From contig JAODUP010000015.1 in assembly GCA_025642065.1 (NCBI GenBank), forward strand, positions 976,001 to 1,040,000: 64,000 nucleotides of DNA, given 5' to 3'. Below, piece by piece: positions 11,234 to 23,470 of this stretch (position 1 is the first letter of the stretch; every line of letters starts with the position of its first letter). Both the position numbers and the translations under genes were made by a program. The notes beneath the pieces are model-generated. The model was not told where the DNA came from and ran no database searches. It worked only from the letters and a program-made list of their open reading frames with translations. The stretch comes from Paralvinella palmiformis. Its lineage: Eukaryota; Annelida; Polychaeta; Terebellida; Alvinellidae.

Positions 11234-12037
11234 CCTCATATACTGTTTTATTCATCTCGATTATAGATCAGTTGCTAAACCAAAGGAATATTTAGTCTTT
11301 AATCAGCATGAATTAGCAATTAACTGGCACTCATTAGCTTTGACTAATTTATCGGAATTAGTAATCCAAATGTCTTTAATCAAGTTTAATGTAATAATCC
11401 AGGATTGTTTGACAATACTAACTTGATGTACTATAGTTAGCTTTGACTAATTTATTGGAATGTTGTTTGAAAATAATTCTGAATGGTATATTGGAAGAAA
11501 AATCGGGAATATTTGAATAAGTGCATATTTATGTTATATACATGTTCACTTAATAAAATGCAAGTTGTGTATCTATTTGGCAAAACAACTGTTCCATTCT
11601 GTTTGCAATACAGCCATATTCTGATTTTACTATTTTGACTTATATTTCAGAGACATTAAGTCAATAATACCATATATTAATTGTCAATGAATGCTTCACC
11701 ATGAGTGTTGCATCTTGGAGTAATTTAGTTTTTTTATTAAATGGGGTACTATACAAAGATTGTATATTATTAGTAGTAAATATTTGTAATTTTTCAAAAT
11801 GGCTGGTATTTGGAAAACAATATTTTCATACATTTTAATTGGCTCATTTGAGGCTTCATTTTGTTCTGTTATAATAATAATAGTGTATGTTCACTTGATA
11901 TACTAGTTTTGTATAAACTATAGGCATACATATTTTGGTATGCAAGCAATCGACTTTCTAGTTTAAATGCTCCATGAAAAATAAATGCATATGTTAATTT
12001 GGTTTATGTTTCAGTGCTAGACCACATGGACTTGATG

Positions 12038-12045
12038 GCTGAGAC
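12038..12045. repeat. Left target-site duplication of the 12.0-kb MITE
   Basis: GCTGAGAC directly precedes the left end CCAGGGCC; the right flank has GCTGAGCA. The first six bases match and the length of 8 is typical of hAT elements. Confidence 0.55.
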
Positions 12046-12860
12046 CCAGGGCCGGAAAATCGGTTGCCCCGGAAGCCCGGGGCAAGTATATTTTCATGCC
12101 GGACTAGTGCTGATCGCCGATTACTTGTCGGTTTGGGCAAGTGCCCCTTTGAGACGAAAATTGGCCAAATATGTGTATGCGCATGCCTGATGAGCAAGCC
12201 AATTATAATAATAATTTTTTCCCTGCTGCTTTCCTATACTTATAATCCGCGATGAAAAGCTGCCTGTGAGTGCCAGCTACACATAAAGCCTACTTGGACA
12301 CTCGAATCAGACGATTGAATCCAGAATATTACGATTCGGGTCGTAAAAATATAGATTCAACCGTCCGATTTGCACCAATCGCTACATGGAGCGGTCCGTT
12401 TTGTCGTATTCGGAAATCACATACGCAGAGGTGTATATGGAATCACGCTCGTACGTATACGTTTTCCATTTTTTGTCGGATTCGCATAGCGCATAGCATC
12501 CACGGCGTATATGGAATCTCGGCTTAAGACAACACACCACTTATTTAAATGGTGTCGCCGATTAAAAACTGTATTCATTGCAGTTTACTGGCTACGCGTT
12601 CTTGGTAATTTAAAATGGCTACGGGTAACTGCAAAGCAGCATTGGGATTCACTGAATAAACATTTCTTATCAAGCAATCAATTTTTATCGCAAATACATG
12701 TTTATATGTAGGCAGGTGAAATGTAGCAGATTAAAAATAAATGCTAATTGTGGATCAGGTGAGAATTTGTTGGGCAAGTGAAAGCATTTGTTGGGCAAGT
12801 GCATTTCCAATATACTTGCCCGGGGGCAACTGAATTGAAAAACTATGTTTCTGGCCCTGG
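12046..12860. mobile_element. 815-bp hAT-type MITE with terminal inverted repeats
   Basis: The left end begins CCAGGGCCGGAAA and the right end, reverse complemented, begins CCAGGGCCAGAAA. Both continue with a mismatched spacer and then CCCGGGGCAAGTATATT versus CCCCGGGCAAGTATATT. CAGGG-type ends and an 8-bp imperfect target duplication are hallmarks of hAT elements. Subterminal copies of TTGGGCAAGTG occur on the left (about 12133) and twice on the right (about 12771 and 12791), resembling subterminal transposase-binding repeats. Internal ORFs are short and unrecognised, so the element is non-autonomous. The dead hAT-like transposase 0.8 kb upstream may or may not be related. Confidence 0.78.
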
Positions 12861-12868
12861 GCTGAGCA
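12861..12868. repeat. Right target-site duplication of the MITE
   Basis: GCTGAGCA follows the right end GGCCCTGG; compare GCTGAGAC on the left. Confidence 0.55.
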
Positions 12869-13001
12869 CCTGCAAATTGACAGTGATAGTGATTAATGTA
12901 TCAAATAAATGATTAAATCTGGACTGTGTGTTCATTTCCTATTTCTCATTATGTAGTCAGCCATATTGGCCCAACTTCGGGAAGCCATCATTGGCCCAAT
13001 G

Positions 13002-13005
<4 letters not shown>

Positions 13006-13035
<30 letters not shown>
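13006..13035. repeat. (TA)n microsatellite
   Basis: About 15 perfect TA units, 145 bp after the MITE. Confidence 0.9.
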
Positions 13036-13037
<2 letters not shown>

Positions 13038-13600
13038 CTACATTTTCTTGGATCTTGTGCCTAATCTATGCAGTTCAAAAAATTCATAAATAGGATTTAG
13101 ATACTCTTCAACAAAATTTCCTACAAAATTATAAATAAATCAAATATTTAGAAATGTAATCACGTTTTAATAATTGTATAACAGAGCGCTATTATAGCTC
13201 TAAGTCACGGTTCACACATATCAAGTAATAACTGTGTTTGTGGAAATATTTCATGTGTAGAAGAGTGGGAAGTAATTTGTGTCGGGTCAGTTGTTAAAGG
13301 TATTAGTCCTTGTTAAAACATGTTAATAAAAATTGAAGTATGGCCGTGAGATAAGCTGACGATTATGCCTCGAGTTATTTAATGGATGTCTAAATCAAGA
13401 TGTACCCGTCTAGATCTCATTGATCGTTCCTTGTGTAATGTTGTACTGGGTGACGATGTCTTCTTGTTCCTGATCACTGTTCTGTAGTACAACTAAACCA
13501 GGACACTTCTGGATCAGGTTTATAAATCATCACGTCAATAATCATTTTTGTTTCAAATATAAAAATGCTGGGACTATCAACTCTGAATACTGCATCCCCC

Positions 13601-13623
13601 ATACATACATGCATACATACATA

Positions 13624-13663
<40 letters not shown>

Positions 13664-13669
13664 TGTCAA

Positions 13670-13706
<37 letters not shown>
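13601..13706. repeat. Compound microsatellite (ATAC)n-(TA)n-(GT)n
   Basis: Tetranucleotide ATAC units run into (TA) and then (GT), ending at about 13706. ORFs on both strands here are just translated repeat. Confidence 0.92.
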
Positions 13707-13707
<1 letters not shown>

Positions 13708-14252
13708 CGACGCGTGTCACATCTCCGCACTCCATTAGCATGAAGTCATATTTGACTGTGATTGTAGGTGTGATTGCTCGAGTTATGTCTTTTCCAGGTA
13801 AAAGTGATTAATATTCATATCAAAGAATTAATGCTGATTAATATTGATATTAATGCTGATTAATATTTCATGTTAATGTCCGTGACCAGTTTTGTTGTTG
13901 TTCTTCACTATCATATATTAAATTATATTTGATTATTAACTATTTTCGTACACTTCTTGGTTATTATAATTCATCCTGTTTTTAGTTTTTGATTTGTGTT
14001 TTAGATAACAAACTATAGAGCCTTTCCATTTATAGCAAACATGCTTTCTCAATGTTAGATCCACAATGACAAAGTTCTTCTGTTATGTGTTTATTTAATC
14101 ACCTGAAGATAAACATTTAAAAGGCTGCTAATTATTTATATGTAACTTAATAATGAAAAATAAACCTATCACCAATAAATATGTTGATATAAAGTCCAGT
14201 TTATGTTTTTGTTCTATCATGAATGATGATGTTGTTGTCTCTCAGCATCCTA

Positions 14253-14301
14253 TGAAATGCTGTATTGAAAATCTGTAGTATAGATTTTATTCAGCATTTC
14301 A
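14253..14301 (+). ncRNA. Short imperfect hairpin, possible small-RNA precursor
   Basis: TGAAATGCTG (14253-14262) pairs with CAGCATTTCA (14292-14301). Inward pairing continues with a small bulge through AAAATCT/AGATTTT, leaving a 7-nt loop. At 49 nt it is shorter than usual animal pre-miRNAs, so I rate an RNA gene as unlikely; the stem itself is clear. Confidence 0.2.
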
Positions 14302-14454
14302 ATATTTCAAAAGTTTATTGATTATCGATTTCCATTGATATAGATACACCTTGATTAGACAGGTTATCAATGGAGAGTTATCAGACATATAGGACAAAAC
14401 TTCCCGGATAAATAAATTATGTTTGCTATTAAATGAAGCAAAGGTCATTTTAAT

Positions 14455-14537
14455 GTGACCAGTTTGCTTATAGCTATCATGATGTGACCAGTTTGTTTAT
14501 AGCTATCATGATGTGACCAGTTTGCTTATGGCTATCA
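14455..14537. repeat. 29-bp tandem repeat, about 3 copies
   Basis: The unit starts GTGACCAGTTTGCTTATAGC and ends TATCATGAT. Three consecutive copies differ by single substitutions. Confidence 0.92.
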
Positions 14538-14850
14538 AATTATTTAGTAAATCAAATATATTTACTATAATTGGAAGTGAATACATTGAAAATAAACAAA
14601 TTTCTGTTAGTTACTTTATAACTGAATTAAAGGTTATTAAATGGTTATTAGCAAGGGAAGGCAACTGAATTTTTTTTTTGTAAAAAAAGATTCTATTGGA
14701 ATTAATAATGTCTTCATTTAGTCTAATTATCTTGGTATATGTATACAACAAATTCATATGAATATTAAGAATAAAAATACTTCCATATTATTTTATGTAA
14801 GATGGATATGTAGAGATTATCTAGCTTAACTGCACAAATCAAAAAAATAT

Positions 14851-14873
14851 AGTGTGTGTGTGTGTGTGTGTGT
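14851..14873. repeat. (GT)n microsatellite
   Basis: About 11 GT units. Confidence 0.9.
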
Positions 14874-15547
14874 CTAAAATGAAAAGAGAAATATTTGATA
14901 CAAAAAATGATTGTCCTGAATTTTTAGAATCAATATTTTCATCATACTGATCAGGATTTAGTGTCAAAATGGTTGGGGTTTTTTTTGGCTACAAATTGCT
15001 AAGATATAAAAGCAACTTATTTGTGGATAATCATGTTGTTATCAGTGTTTGGCTTACAGAGCTGTCAAAGGTTTTTTGTTGTATACCATACTGATCCCTG
15101 GTGGCCAATCTAGATATAACCTTGGATGTGTATGTTAGTAGTAAGATACTTCACAAACAACTTTTTCATGGTACAGACAAGTAAAGAACAAATATAAAAG
15201 GTCCTGGCATTTCAATGGATATATTTGCTTTACTTCGGTACATATTAAAGATACTAGTTTAATTTAAACATCTGGTAAAATAATAAAACTCGTCAAAGAA
15301 TATTAGTAATAATAAATAGTCCAGAAGACGTATAATGGATACAAATAACTTTATTTTAATTTCTTATCCCTGTTATGATGTCATGTTTAAATGGTAATTA
15401 CTGAGATGTCATAAGTGTGTTTAGAAATTTGTTTGGTTAATAACATTGTTTGTATTTGACATTTGTACATATCAGAAAATATTTCTATGATTAATATGTT
15501 GTAATTCTCTCTCATCATGAGCATAAGCATAAAATTTAAATGGAATA

Positions 15548-15739
15548 ACTTTAAAATATAATGTTTATATTACCAACAATCCCGTGTAACAATCTACTTT
15601 AAAACATAATGTTTATATTACCAACAATCCCGTGTAACAATCCACTTTAAAATATAATGTTTATATTACCAATAATCCTGTGTAACAATCCACTTTAAAA
15701 TATAATGTTTATATTACCAATAATCCTGTGTAACAATCC
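15548..15739. repeat. 48-bp tandem repeat, 4 copies
   Basis: Four contiguous 48-bp units, each starting ACTTTAAAATATAATG (or ACATAATG) and containing TTATATTACCAA and CCTGTGTAACAATCC. Units 1-2 share CAATCCCGTG and units 3-4 share TAATCCTGTG, which suggests stepwise duplication. Confidence 0.93.
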
Positions 15740-15744
15740 AGCAG

Positions 15745-18680
15745 ATTAATATCTATGATATTGAAATATGTTAATAGCTGTTTATATCAATAGCTGTTTT
15801 CAATTGAAATTTGTCATGTAGGAGCATGCATCTAGCGCCATTATTTAAAACAAACATTATATGGATTTCGGGTATATTCCATACACTGTATATTTTATTT
15901 GTGACAGGACTATTTTTCATGAAATTGAATCAGAATGTGCTATCACAGAATACCACCAATAGCATTTTATTCATATAGTAAGTAGTATTAGCTATAAGCG
16001 TATGTTAAGTGATATGTGGTCAGTTTCCTTAACTTTTATGTCTGGCTGCAAATACAAATCAGCAATATTTATATAAACATTATGATTTAGGAGGGAAAAT
16101 GTTATATTTTTCAAACCTTTTATTTAACTATCAGCAATCAGAATCTAAATTTAACTTTAATAAATAGGTATAAAATATAATAATCAGAATATAATTATAC
16201 CTCTTAATAAAGAGTTACTTATTCTTTTATGTTTCCAACATAAGCTGGTGTCATTATGTAAATTATTACCTGTAGACAAAGGATATTTAATTTAGATGTT
16301 TTATTAAATCTACATGTATACAGAAGAAGAAAAACAGACATCTACAAAAGTCGCCTCAAATTATACAACAAAAATAACGCCCTTGTAATTTTGTTAGTCA
16401 TAATGTAAACCTTTAATGCAGGACGACCTGATTGGAATCCAGTTCACCAAAACATTTATATAGACTATTTACTTACAAATATCACGTTCCGTATATCCCA
16501 GAATAATACAGTTACCTAATTTAAACACACAGTTTTAGATTCTACGCTCCTGTTGTTTATACTTTTACTGGCGTAGAAGATACACATTAGAAACGCAAGC
16601 AGCCTACAGTTCGCACACGAATAAAAGTTGATGGCTTGCAGAATAATGGCTTTTTGGTGGCATATATTATATATTTCTCGCGTTGGCTGGCGGTCGACAG
16701 GGAGAGAGAAAATTAAGTAAGAATCGGTGTTTTCAATACAATATATTCAGTGATAAATGTGCCAATTAAACGTCCAAGAGTTTTAGACCTAACGCCAGGT
16801 ATCTTGTTTTGTTTTATTTAGTCTGGTAGACACGTGTCTGTGATGTCTTTACCTGTCTGTTGATGCAGACAGTACGGATGAGAGGGGAAGCATCTGTTTT
16901 ATCGCCAGCCCTTTTCAGTACACAAAATAACGCATTAATGTAAATTGCTCCGCTGTAAAATATCTCCTTTTGTACTCACCACCAGAACATCCCTAGTTAC
17001 AACCGGACCTGGCCCATCATAACAATATGTATATGTAGGAGCAAATCTTGAGCGCATCGCACTAATATGTAGATCTAGTTCCCTTAAAATTATACGAAAT
17101 ATATTCGTGGGTAACAAATCAGGTTCGGAAAGATGTCCAGTAATTCAGGAATCTGCCAAAATTCTTCTGCGGTTTATTAATTTAGAAATTATAGCACTCA
17201 AACATGTTACAAATTATCTCATGTAACAACAACAATTGGGTTAATGAATCACTACGACTTTGATAGCACTCTATCCTGAATCCGTTCTGGATCTGGGAAT
17301 GTACAATTTTCCTTGTATTCTTTCCTATACGCTCTGTTTCTCGGCAATTTTATGTCCGAAGCAGAAATTTATGTCCAAAGCAAAAGGGAAGCCTTTCTCC
17401 CATTCTTGACAATTTTATATTACGAAGATTGAGAAAAGGCTCCATTTCTCCGAAATCCATGTTCCGTTCTTGTTATTACGAAGATAGTATGATTGTTTTT
17501 TATTCCATCATTATAATCCACTAGTAGATAGATCACCATCATCACATTGAAGTACTCCAAGCAGAAACCATTTTATTTTGACAAGACATCAGTCTTGGTC
17601 TAAATAACGAACATTGAACATTTTGTCTTCAATCTGTCTTATTTTGTCACTTATTGTCCCGTGTGTCTGTTATAATGAATACGTTTGTAATTTAACGCCT
17701 ACGCGATGAAACAATTAAAAATAAGTAACAACATCGACCTTTCAGTTCCGCGTATCTTCCCAAATTTGAGATAAATTGTGAAATATTTAATTTTCGATTG
17801 AAAATAATAGAAACTAAACGATATAAAGTAGAATGAAACAATATGGTATCAGATTAACCATGTACCAGCTTGGTATTCCATATACTACCTAGGTATTCCA
17901 TATACTACATAGGTATTCAATTCATCTTCCCATAATTATATATTATCATCATCTTATTATTCTCTTATATTATACATTTTTTATCTTTATTAGTAAATAT
18001 CACACGTCCTGATGTTTATCGTTTTAAACGCATCGTGTATCTTATTTTATCTTATCTAGTCTTGTCTTATATGAACTTTTCTCGCTTAGAACGTTGCCAG
18101 TTAAATTTTATATCCCAACTCATGTTTGTTTATATGTCCAATGGTGGGATAATCGAGGTGTGTAATAAGATCAATTACGATATGCAGCTTGGTGATAACT
18201 ACGCTGTGTTAGTTTGTGTAAGAAGGTATCCATGTACTCGCGCTGATCTGTGAGGGAATGTATAACAACATTCTGCGAGTCTGTAATATTGATCCAGAAT
18301 TAGTTGACACTTCCTCGCCTCCTAAAGTTGTTATTAAACAACTGGCCATAAAGTGGTACCCCCAAACAATTATATATACTTCTGTTTTGTATATGTACAC
18401 AACTGAACTTTTATAACTGAAACAACGAAATCTGAACTCACGATGTCAGGTTATGGATCAAATGTCAAACAAAGGGTCCCATGCTTAGCCTTCTGTGTTG
18501 GCTATCAGCCAAAAAATACCATTCTTAATACTTCTGTCAACTATCACGTAACCGGATTTATGGGGTGACAGTTATAAACCAATTGAGCGAAATTCCGGAA
18601 AATATAACTCCCCCTCCACATTTTAAATAGGCCTAAAGCTTGAAGGCCATGTTTGTGAACCGATCATTCGAATTTGATGT
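15745..18680. other. Gene-less AT-rich stretch
   Basis: I found no exon with convincing splice signals plus codon structure, and no transposon ends. The longest ORFs (60-72 codons) are unremarkable. G+C rises gradually after about 16.5 kb. Confidence 0.4.
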
Positions 18681-18682
18681 CC

Positions 18683-18709
18683 GTGTGTGTGTGTGTGTGA
18701 TACCCTCTG

Positions 18710-18747
<38 letters not shown>
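18683..18747. repeat. (GT)n and (TA)n microsatellites
   Basis: (GT)8 at 18683-18699 and (TA)18 at 18711-18747, separated by 11 bp. Confidence 0.92.
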
Positions 18748-18749
<2 letters not shown>

Positions 18750-18816
18750 TACGTGTCTGCCTGAAACAGGGTTTCGTTTCATTCACAAGATGCCTTCTAA
18801 TACAAATTGTGTCTAA

Positions 18817-18826
18817 TAGATGGCAG
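18817..18826 (+). promoter_or_regulatory. CTCF-like core motif
   Basis: TAGATGGCAG fits YAGRKGGCRS and is identical to the 10-mer at 9609-9618. A site this short occurs by chance about once per window. Confidence 0.25.
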
Positions 18827-19655
18827 CACCATCGTTTATTTCACAACTGGAACGTTTTCTTGAAGTGTTTGTAATCTATGATAACATATATGTTAACAAA
18901 TAACAATATAGACCAAAACGAGATGTTTCATTACCGGCTTTTGCATACAATAAAAATTACAGATATTTTGGAAGGAATTGTGAATAAATTTTCGTATTAT
19001 TAGCTTGTCTTGTTTACAAAATTGATTCTAAAACAGGAACATTGTCCTATTGTCTTCTCTCGTGACATGACATGACAAACCATCTGCTATTTATGTCATT
19101 AGATGATCGAAGAGATCATACTAACCTATATCTAACAGAACAGAAAAGTACTGACAGGCAAACAGTTACAAACAAACAACCAATCAAACACGCACACACA
19201 CGAACACGCGCCGTAGCAATAAAAAGTCCAGCCTATTTTACCATATATGTAATTTTTCCATATAAGGTAAATCCAATCTGGTTATGTCCACAAACCGAGC
19301 CCTTCACCTTATTACTAGACAGTAAGCCAATATAGGGCAGAGATTGAACATAATAATAGATGTTCAGTCTCCACCAGCCACCAGCCACACACATAAGTCA
19401 ACATACCTCCACTAGTCCGCCATTCACACTTCTCGGCGCGAGCACACCCCTCACTTTACCCAATACGCCGCCACCTATATAGAATTACAGACAAAATGTC
19501 GGCCATTGATTGTTCTGTCTCATGTTTCGTTTCTAGATTTATCAATAAAAGTTGAGGTAGCAACGTAGTCGGAGAACAGAATGTCGAATATCTGTTGACA
19601 TTGCCACCGCTCGCTAATATTAACGGGGGGGGGGGATTCAGAGGGGCCGGCGTGG

Positions 19656-19738
19656 ACGGATGGATGGATGGATAGAGGTAGGTGGGTGGGTGGATGGATG
19701 GATAGATGGATGGCTGTATGGATGGGTGGATGGATGGA
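19656..19738. repeat. (GGAT)n tetranucleotide repeat
   Basis: Imperfect GGAT/GGTG units, preceded by a G11 run at 19625. Overlapping ORFs encode only the repeat. Confidence 0.92.
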
Positions 19739-19968
19739 CATGCAAATATAAAGTGCCGGTACAGCCAACATCTAGGTATAGGGAGAAGGTTTTACGTGTT
19801 ACGGACGTCTTACCGGAAAACAAAAAAAAGTTTTTGTCCATCTTGGGATGTTATCTGAGTGATGTATCTCTCTGATTGTCATGTTTTTACCGTTAGGTAT
19901 CTTCTGGTGATCTAATTCTTTCCCATCCCGGATGATAACGATTTCTGATGCTAAGTTAGTTTTATGTA

Positions 19969-19985
19969 GGGGGGGGGGGGGGGGG
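19969..19985 (+). repeat. G17 homopolymer
   Basis: Seventeen consecutive G, the longest of about 20 G/C homopolymers found only between 19.6 and 52.8 kb. It can form a G-quadruplex in principle. Confidence 0.95.
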
Positions 19986-20090
19986 TGGACTGGTCATTTG
20001 TCGACTTATGACTTGACTGGATCACGTCAAGCTGAGAAAAATGCATTTAGATATTTCTTATGTAAAATACATGGGCAACAACCCCCCACA

Positions 20091-20130
20091 GGTGTGCATG
20101 TGTATGTGTGTGTGTGTATGTATGTATGTA

Positions 20131-20177
<47 letters not shown>

Positions 20178-20272
20178 GTGTATGTATGTGTGTGTATGTA
20201 TGTGTGTGTGTGTGTGTATGTATGTATGTGTGTGTGTGCGTGCGCGCGCGCGCGTGTGTGTGTGTGTATGTA
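20091..20272. repeat. (TG)n/(TATG)n tract with (CG)n core
   Basis: About 180 bp of alternating purine-pyrimidine: TG runs interrupted by TATG units, with CGCGCGCGCGCGC at 20242-20254. The long apparent ORFs on both strands are low-complexity artefacts. Confidence 0.95.
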
Positions 20273-20685
20273 TCTCCATCGTAATATAAACATCGTTTTA
20301 GCCTGTCAATAAATCATTTCACCTCCTCTCTTACCCATCTTCAGTACTATTACTAACACACCAGACTGATATTTACATCAGTAATATTTCCCATAATTCT
20401 CCGCCATATGACAGCTTCTATTAGTGATTTATTTCACGCCCTCTCGTTGTTTTGTGCAGCAGTCATATGGGATTAAATCGAATAAAGGAACAAAATTTCG
20501 ACTAACTTTCATTTATTTTTAGCACCAATATCGTCACGAGTAGATTTCTCCACTCGACTCCTAAGCGCATCATCCAACCTCCCCCCCCCCTTCCCCTACC
20601 TCGCTGTTATCTTGTTAAGGGAAAAGATTCAACAATGAATTATTTTTCTATTTAATATTGTTGAAGCTCTCTTTTTGGATTACAG

Positions 20686-20920
20686 ATTACTGGATCGTTC
20701 TCGGACAGGTCACCGTGTCAAAGGCGGCCCTCTTTCATGTCTAATGTCGCCGTTCAGTCCGCCTTCGTCCGGATGGCGCTCCCCGCTGTCGCCTGATCCC
20801 GACTGTCGAATGATAGGAACTCTCCGACTGGATCCGGAGATGTACCCGGGCGCGGAAAATATAAATATCCCGGCGAGTTTCAATTCACTTAACGTCAACA
20901 CGTCGACGTCTGGATCGAAG
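20686..20920 (+). CDS. Candidate internal exon (79 codons), unidentified gene
   Basis: A G+C-rich open block is bounded by a good acceptor (CTCTTTTTGGATTACAG) and a good donor (AAG/GTATGC). It starts in phase 1, with one base completing a codon, then reads LLDRSRTGHRVKGG..., with Ser/Pro-rich SPFSPPSSGWRSPLSPDPD, RMIGTLRLDPEMYPGAENIN and FNSLNVNTSTSGSK, ending in phase 0. The Ser/Pro-rich linker plus a compact acidic segment looks like a cytoplasmic regulatory region, but I cannot name the family. The minus strand also has an 81-codon open frame here, without good splice sites, so strand is not certain. No partner exon of matching phase was convincing nearby. Confidence 0.38.
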
Positions 20921-21019
20921 GTATGCGCAGCTCGGAGAGGTCTGACGTGTAAAATCTAATTTGTGCGTAGAGTACTTGAGGGAAGGGATTGTGTTTAGAT
21001 TTTAACACGGAAACAACCA

Positions 21020-21020
21020 T

Positions 21021-21049
<29 letters not shown>
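21020..21049. repeat. (CA)n microsatellite
   Basis: About 14 CA units, 100 bp after the candidate exon donor. Confidence 0.9.
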
Positions 21050-21052
<3 letters not shown>

Positions 21053-21185
21053 CGGCCTACGCTAATATTGTCAACGGAATAAAAACACAACTCTCAGCCT
21101 CCAGCGTAAAGTAAGTGGCTCTGTCGGGAAAAAAATATTTTCCGAAAACATTGGAAATGGGATAGGGTAATGCTGTTGAGGTTTT

Positions 21186-21440
21186 AATGCCCACTGACTC
21201 ACTCACTGACTCACTCCGTAACTCGGTCTGCTTCATGCTGGGTCACTTTACATCGCCTTAGTTGAACACGTTTATTCGGTTCATCACTTAGTCCACTAAG
21301 ATAATTAATTGATCATTTCCCTCATCTACACGTATACTCATTCACTTACTCAATTACTCACTCATTCACCCACATTCACATCCACTCCTTGACTCCTTCA
21401 CTTACTTTTTCGCTGACTAACACACTTAGTTGTTCATTTA
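21186..21440. repeat. Degenerate TCAC-rich repeat
   Basis: Dispersed CACTGACTCACTCACT-like words over about 250 bp, recurring at 21540-21575. It resembles the TCAC tail after the 59.6-kb SINE. Confidence 0.55.
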
Positions 21441-23400
21441 GATAATACTATAATAATAATAGTAATGATAAAATATAATAATAGCTTACATAATCCTCCC
21501 TGGTCCCCCTCTCTGTCCCTCCCCCGCTCCCTCCTCCATCAATAACTCACCCACTTACTCACTCACTGATCCACTAATTTCTCCAATAATTAACACACCC
21601 ACGACACCCAACAGAAATTAAATGACAACACCCAACCCAATATATATTTGTATTATTGTGACACCACATACTGGACCATAACCATGGCCACTGACCACAC
21701 ACACGTACACGCACACACACGCACACACGCACAGACGCACACACTGACCGCATTTATCATCCCTATAACATCCCAATATATAATAGCCGGGATCTAAACA
21801 TTGTCAACATTATGATCTACGGTCAAGAATCCTAAATACTATCTTCATCAATATGTTGATGTTGATGACAAATTTATCGTCTTTCGTCTCCGTTTATACA
21901 CGTCTAGATAGAGCGACCATTAGTTACGATATCAACATATAACGGTCACCATCGTCTCAATTCACGACTCGGTTTAATCTTGATGTTCCGGCGCCTTACC
22001 GACTGAAAAGAATAACAACTCATCTCATCAATGCTCCCCCCCCCGGATATCTTCTCATCTCCACCCCCTTCTTTGTACCTCCCGTTCTCGGCTCAGAGCA
22101 GCCTACTGGCGATCGGGCAAAGATTTACATCTTAATTGAAATCTTTGGCGCTGCCAGAATCTTCGATAATGGAAAATGTTTGGCGTACCATAGGTGAGTA
22201 GAATTGTTGTGTCTTAGCCAAAATGGCGGCAGATTGGTGACTGAAGGATGGGAAAACCCCACGACTTTACGATAGATAACAAAAGGAGACAAGATAGTAG
22301 ATAGTGAGAGAAGAGATATGGACCGCAACATGTTATCGGAGTCCTCTTTTGGTCCTGATTATCGCGTGGATGGACTAACAATTCGGGATACAAGCAAGGT
22401 TCTAATAAGGACTGACAAGGGATTGACTGAGATTTTCGTCTTTCCAAAATCTCCCGTCCGATCCCCAATCCGCTAACTCAGCTCAGATTGTAAACAGCCA
22501 TTGTTGGAGAAAATCAAAGGACAACGAGTCGTTCAGGATCGACTCCGGAACTTCGCCAGAATGTCTCCCGTTTATGATGGAATGGTTATGGACGAGGCGG
22601 ACGGTGGCTTTCGGATGTTATCTGGAGCCTGCGTCGTTCGACACCTCCGATAGTTGGCGTAAGCGACACGTGACATTCGGCGGCTCTGTTAACGAACGGA
22701 TCTCGGAAATGAAGAATTCCGCCTATTGACAGAAGAACGCCGACTAATTGAGAGTCTGTGTCGTGTTCCGTGACACAGATCCACATCTGGAGCAGCCATT
22801 CTTAGCCGACCGTCGGCAACCGGAAGCACGCTAGCGATGTAGGTCTGGCCGTCATGTCCCGGATGTAGGGGGGCCTTCTCTGTAACGGAGTATGGTTTTG
22901 TTGGAAGGAGGAGGCTGAGTTTACGGGGTCCGTCGGGTGACATGGTGACGGATAAGATGGCTGTAGAGTGGGGAAGGATGCTGGGGGAAAAACCTTGTTC
23001 GGGATCCGGAGGAATCCGGTTGGAACAAGCGCCGAAATCCGTCACTGAGAGCAATGATGTTTACACTGTTTGTCGTGAGCGTCAGACTTTGGTTTTGTTG
23101 TGTCGAAATAGAACACCGCGAGAACAGGGATGAATATTGACCCACACGCACACATAGACGTAGACAAACAGAAACAAACAGATAGGCAGGCAGCCAGAGA
23201 GACAGACAGGCAGACAGACACAAACACACACACATAGAGACACACACGGTATCATTTACACCCTTTTAGCGTATTGTTCTACACAATCACGCACCATTTA
23301 ACTAAAACCGACATTATAAAGGACGAAGTGAAGGGGAAGACGACAGTCTGATGTTAAAAGGAAGTTAGTTGTTGTCGGTGATAACAAGGACCGAATGGGG

Positions 23401-23411
23401 CACACACACAG

Positions 23412-23461
<50 letters not shown>

Positions 23462-23470
23462 ACGCACAGC
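23401..23470. repeat. (CA)n microsatellite
   Basis: About 30 CA units with GATA and GA interruptions. Minus-strand VCVCV ORFs are artefacts. Confidence 0.93.

Noticed and set aside
19932..20312. Cys/Val-rich ORFs on both strands around 20.1 kb
   Set aside because: Pure translation of (TG)n/(TATG)n microsatellite; all frames are open for the same reason. Same for ORFs at 23.4, 35.3, 39.0, 41.2, 53.4 and 63.6 kb.
22689..23054. 121-codon minus-strand ORF in a CpG-rich block
   Set aside because: Plausible composition, but no family motif and no paired splice sites; left as possible non-coding conserved DNA.
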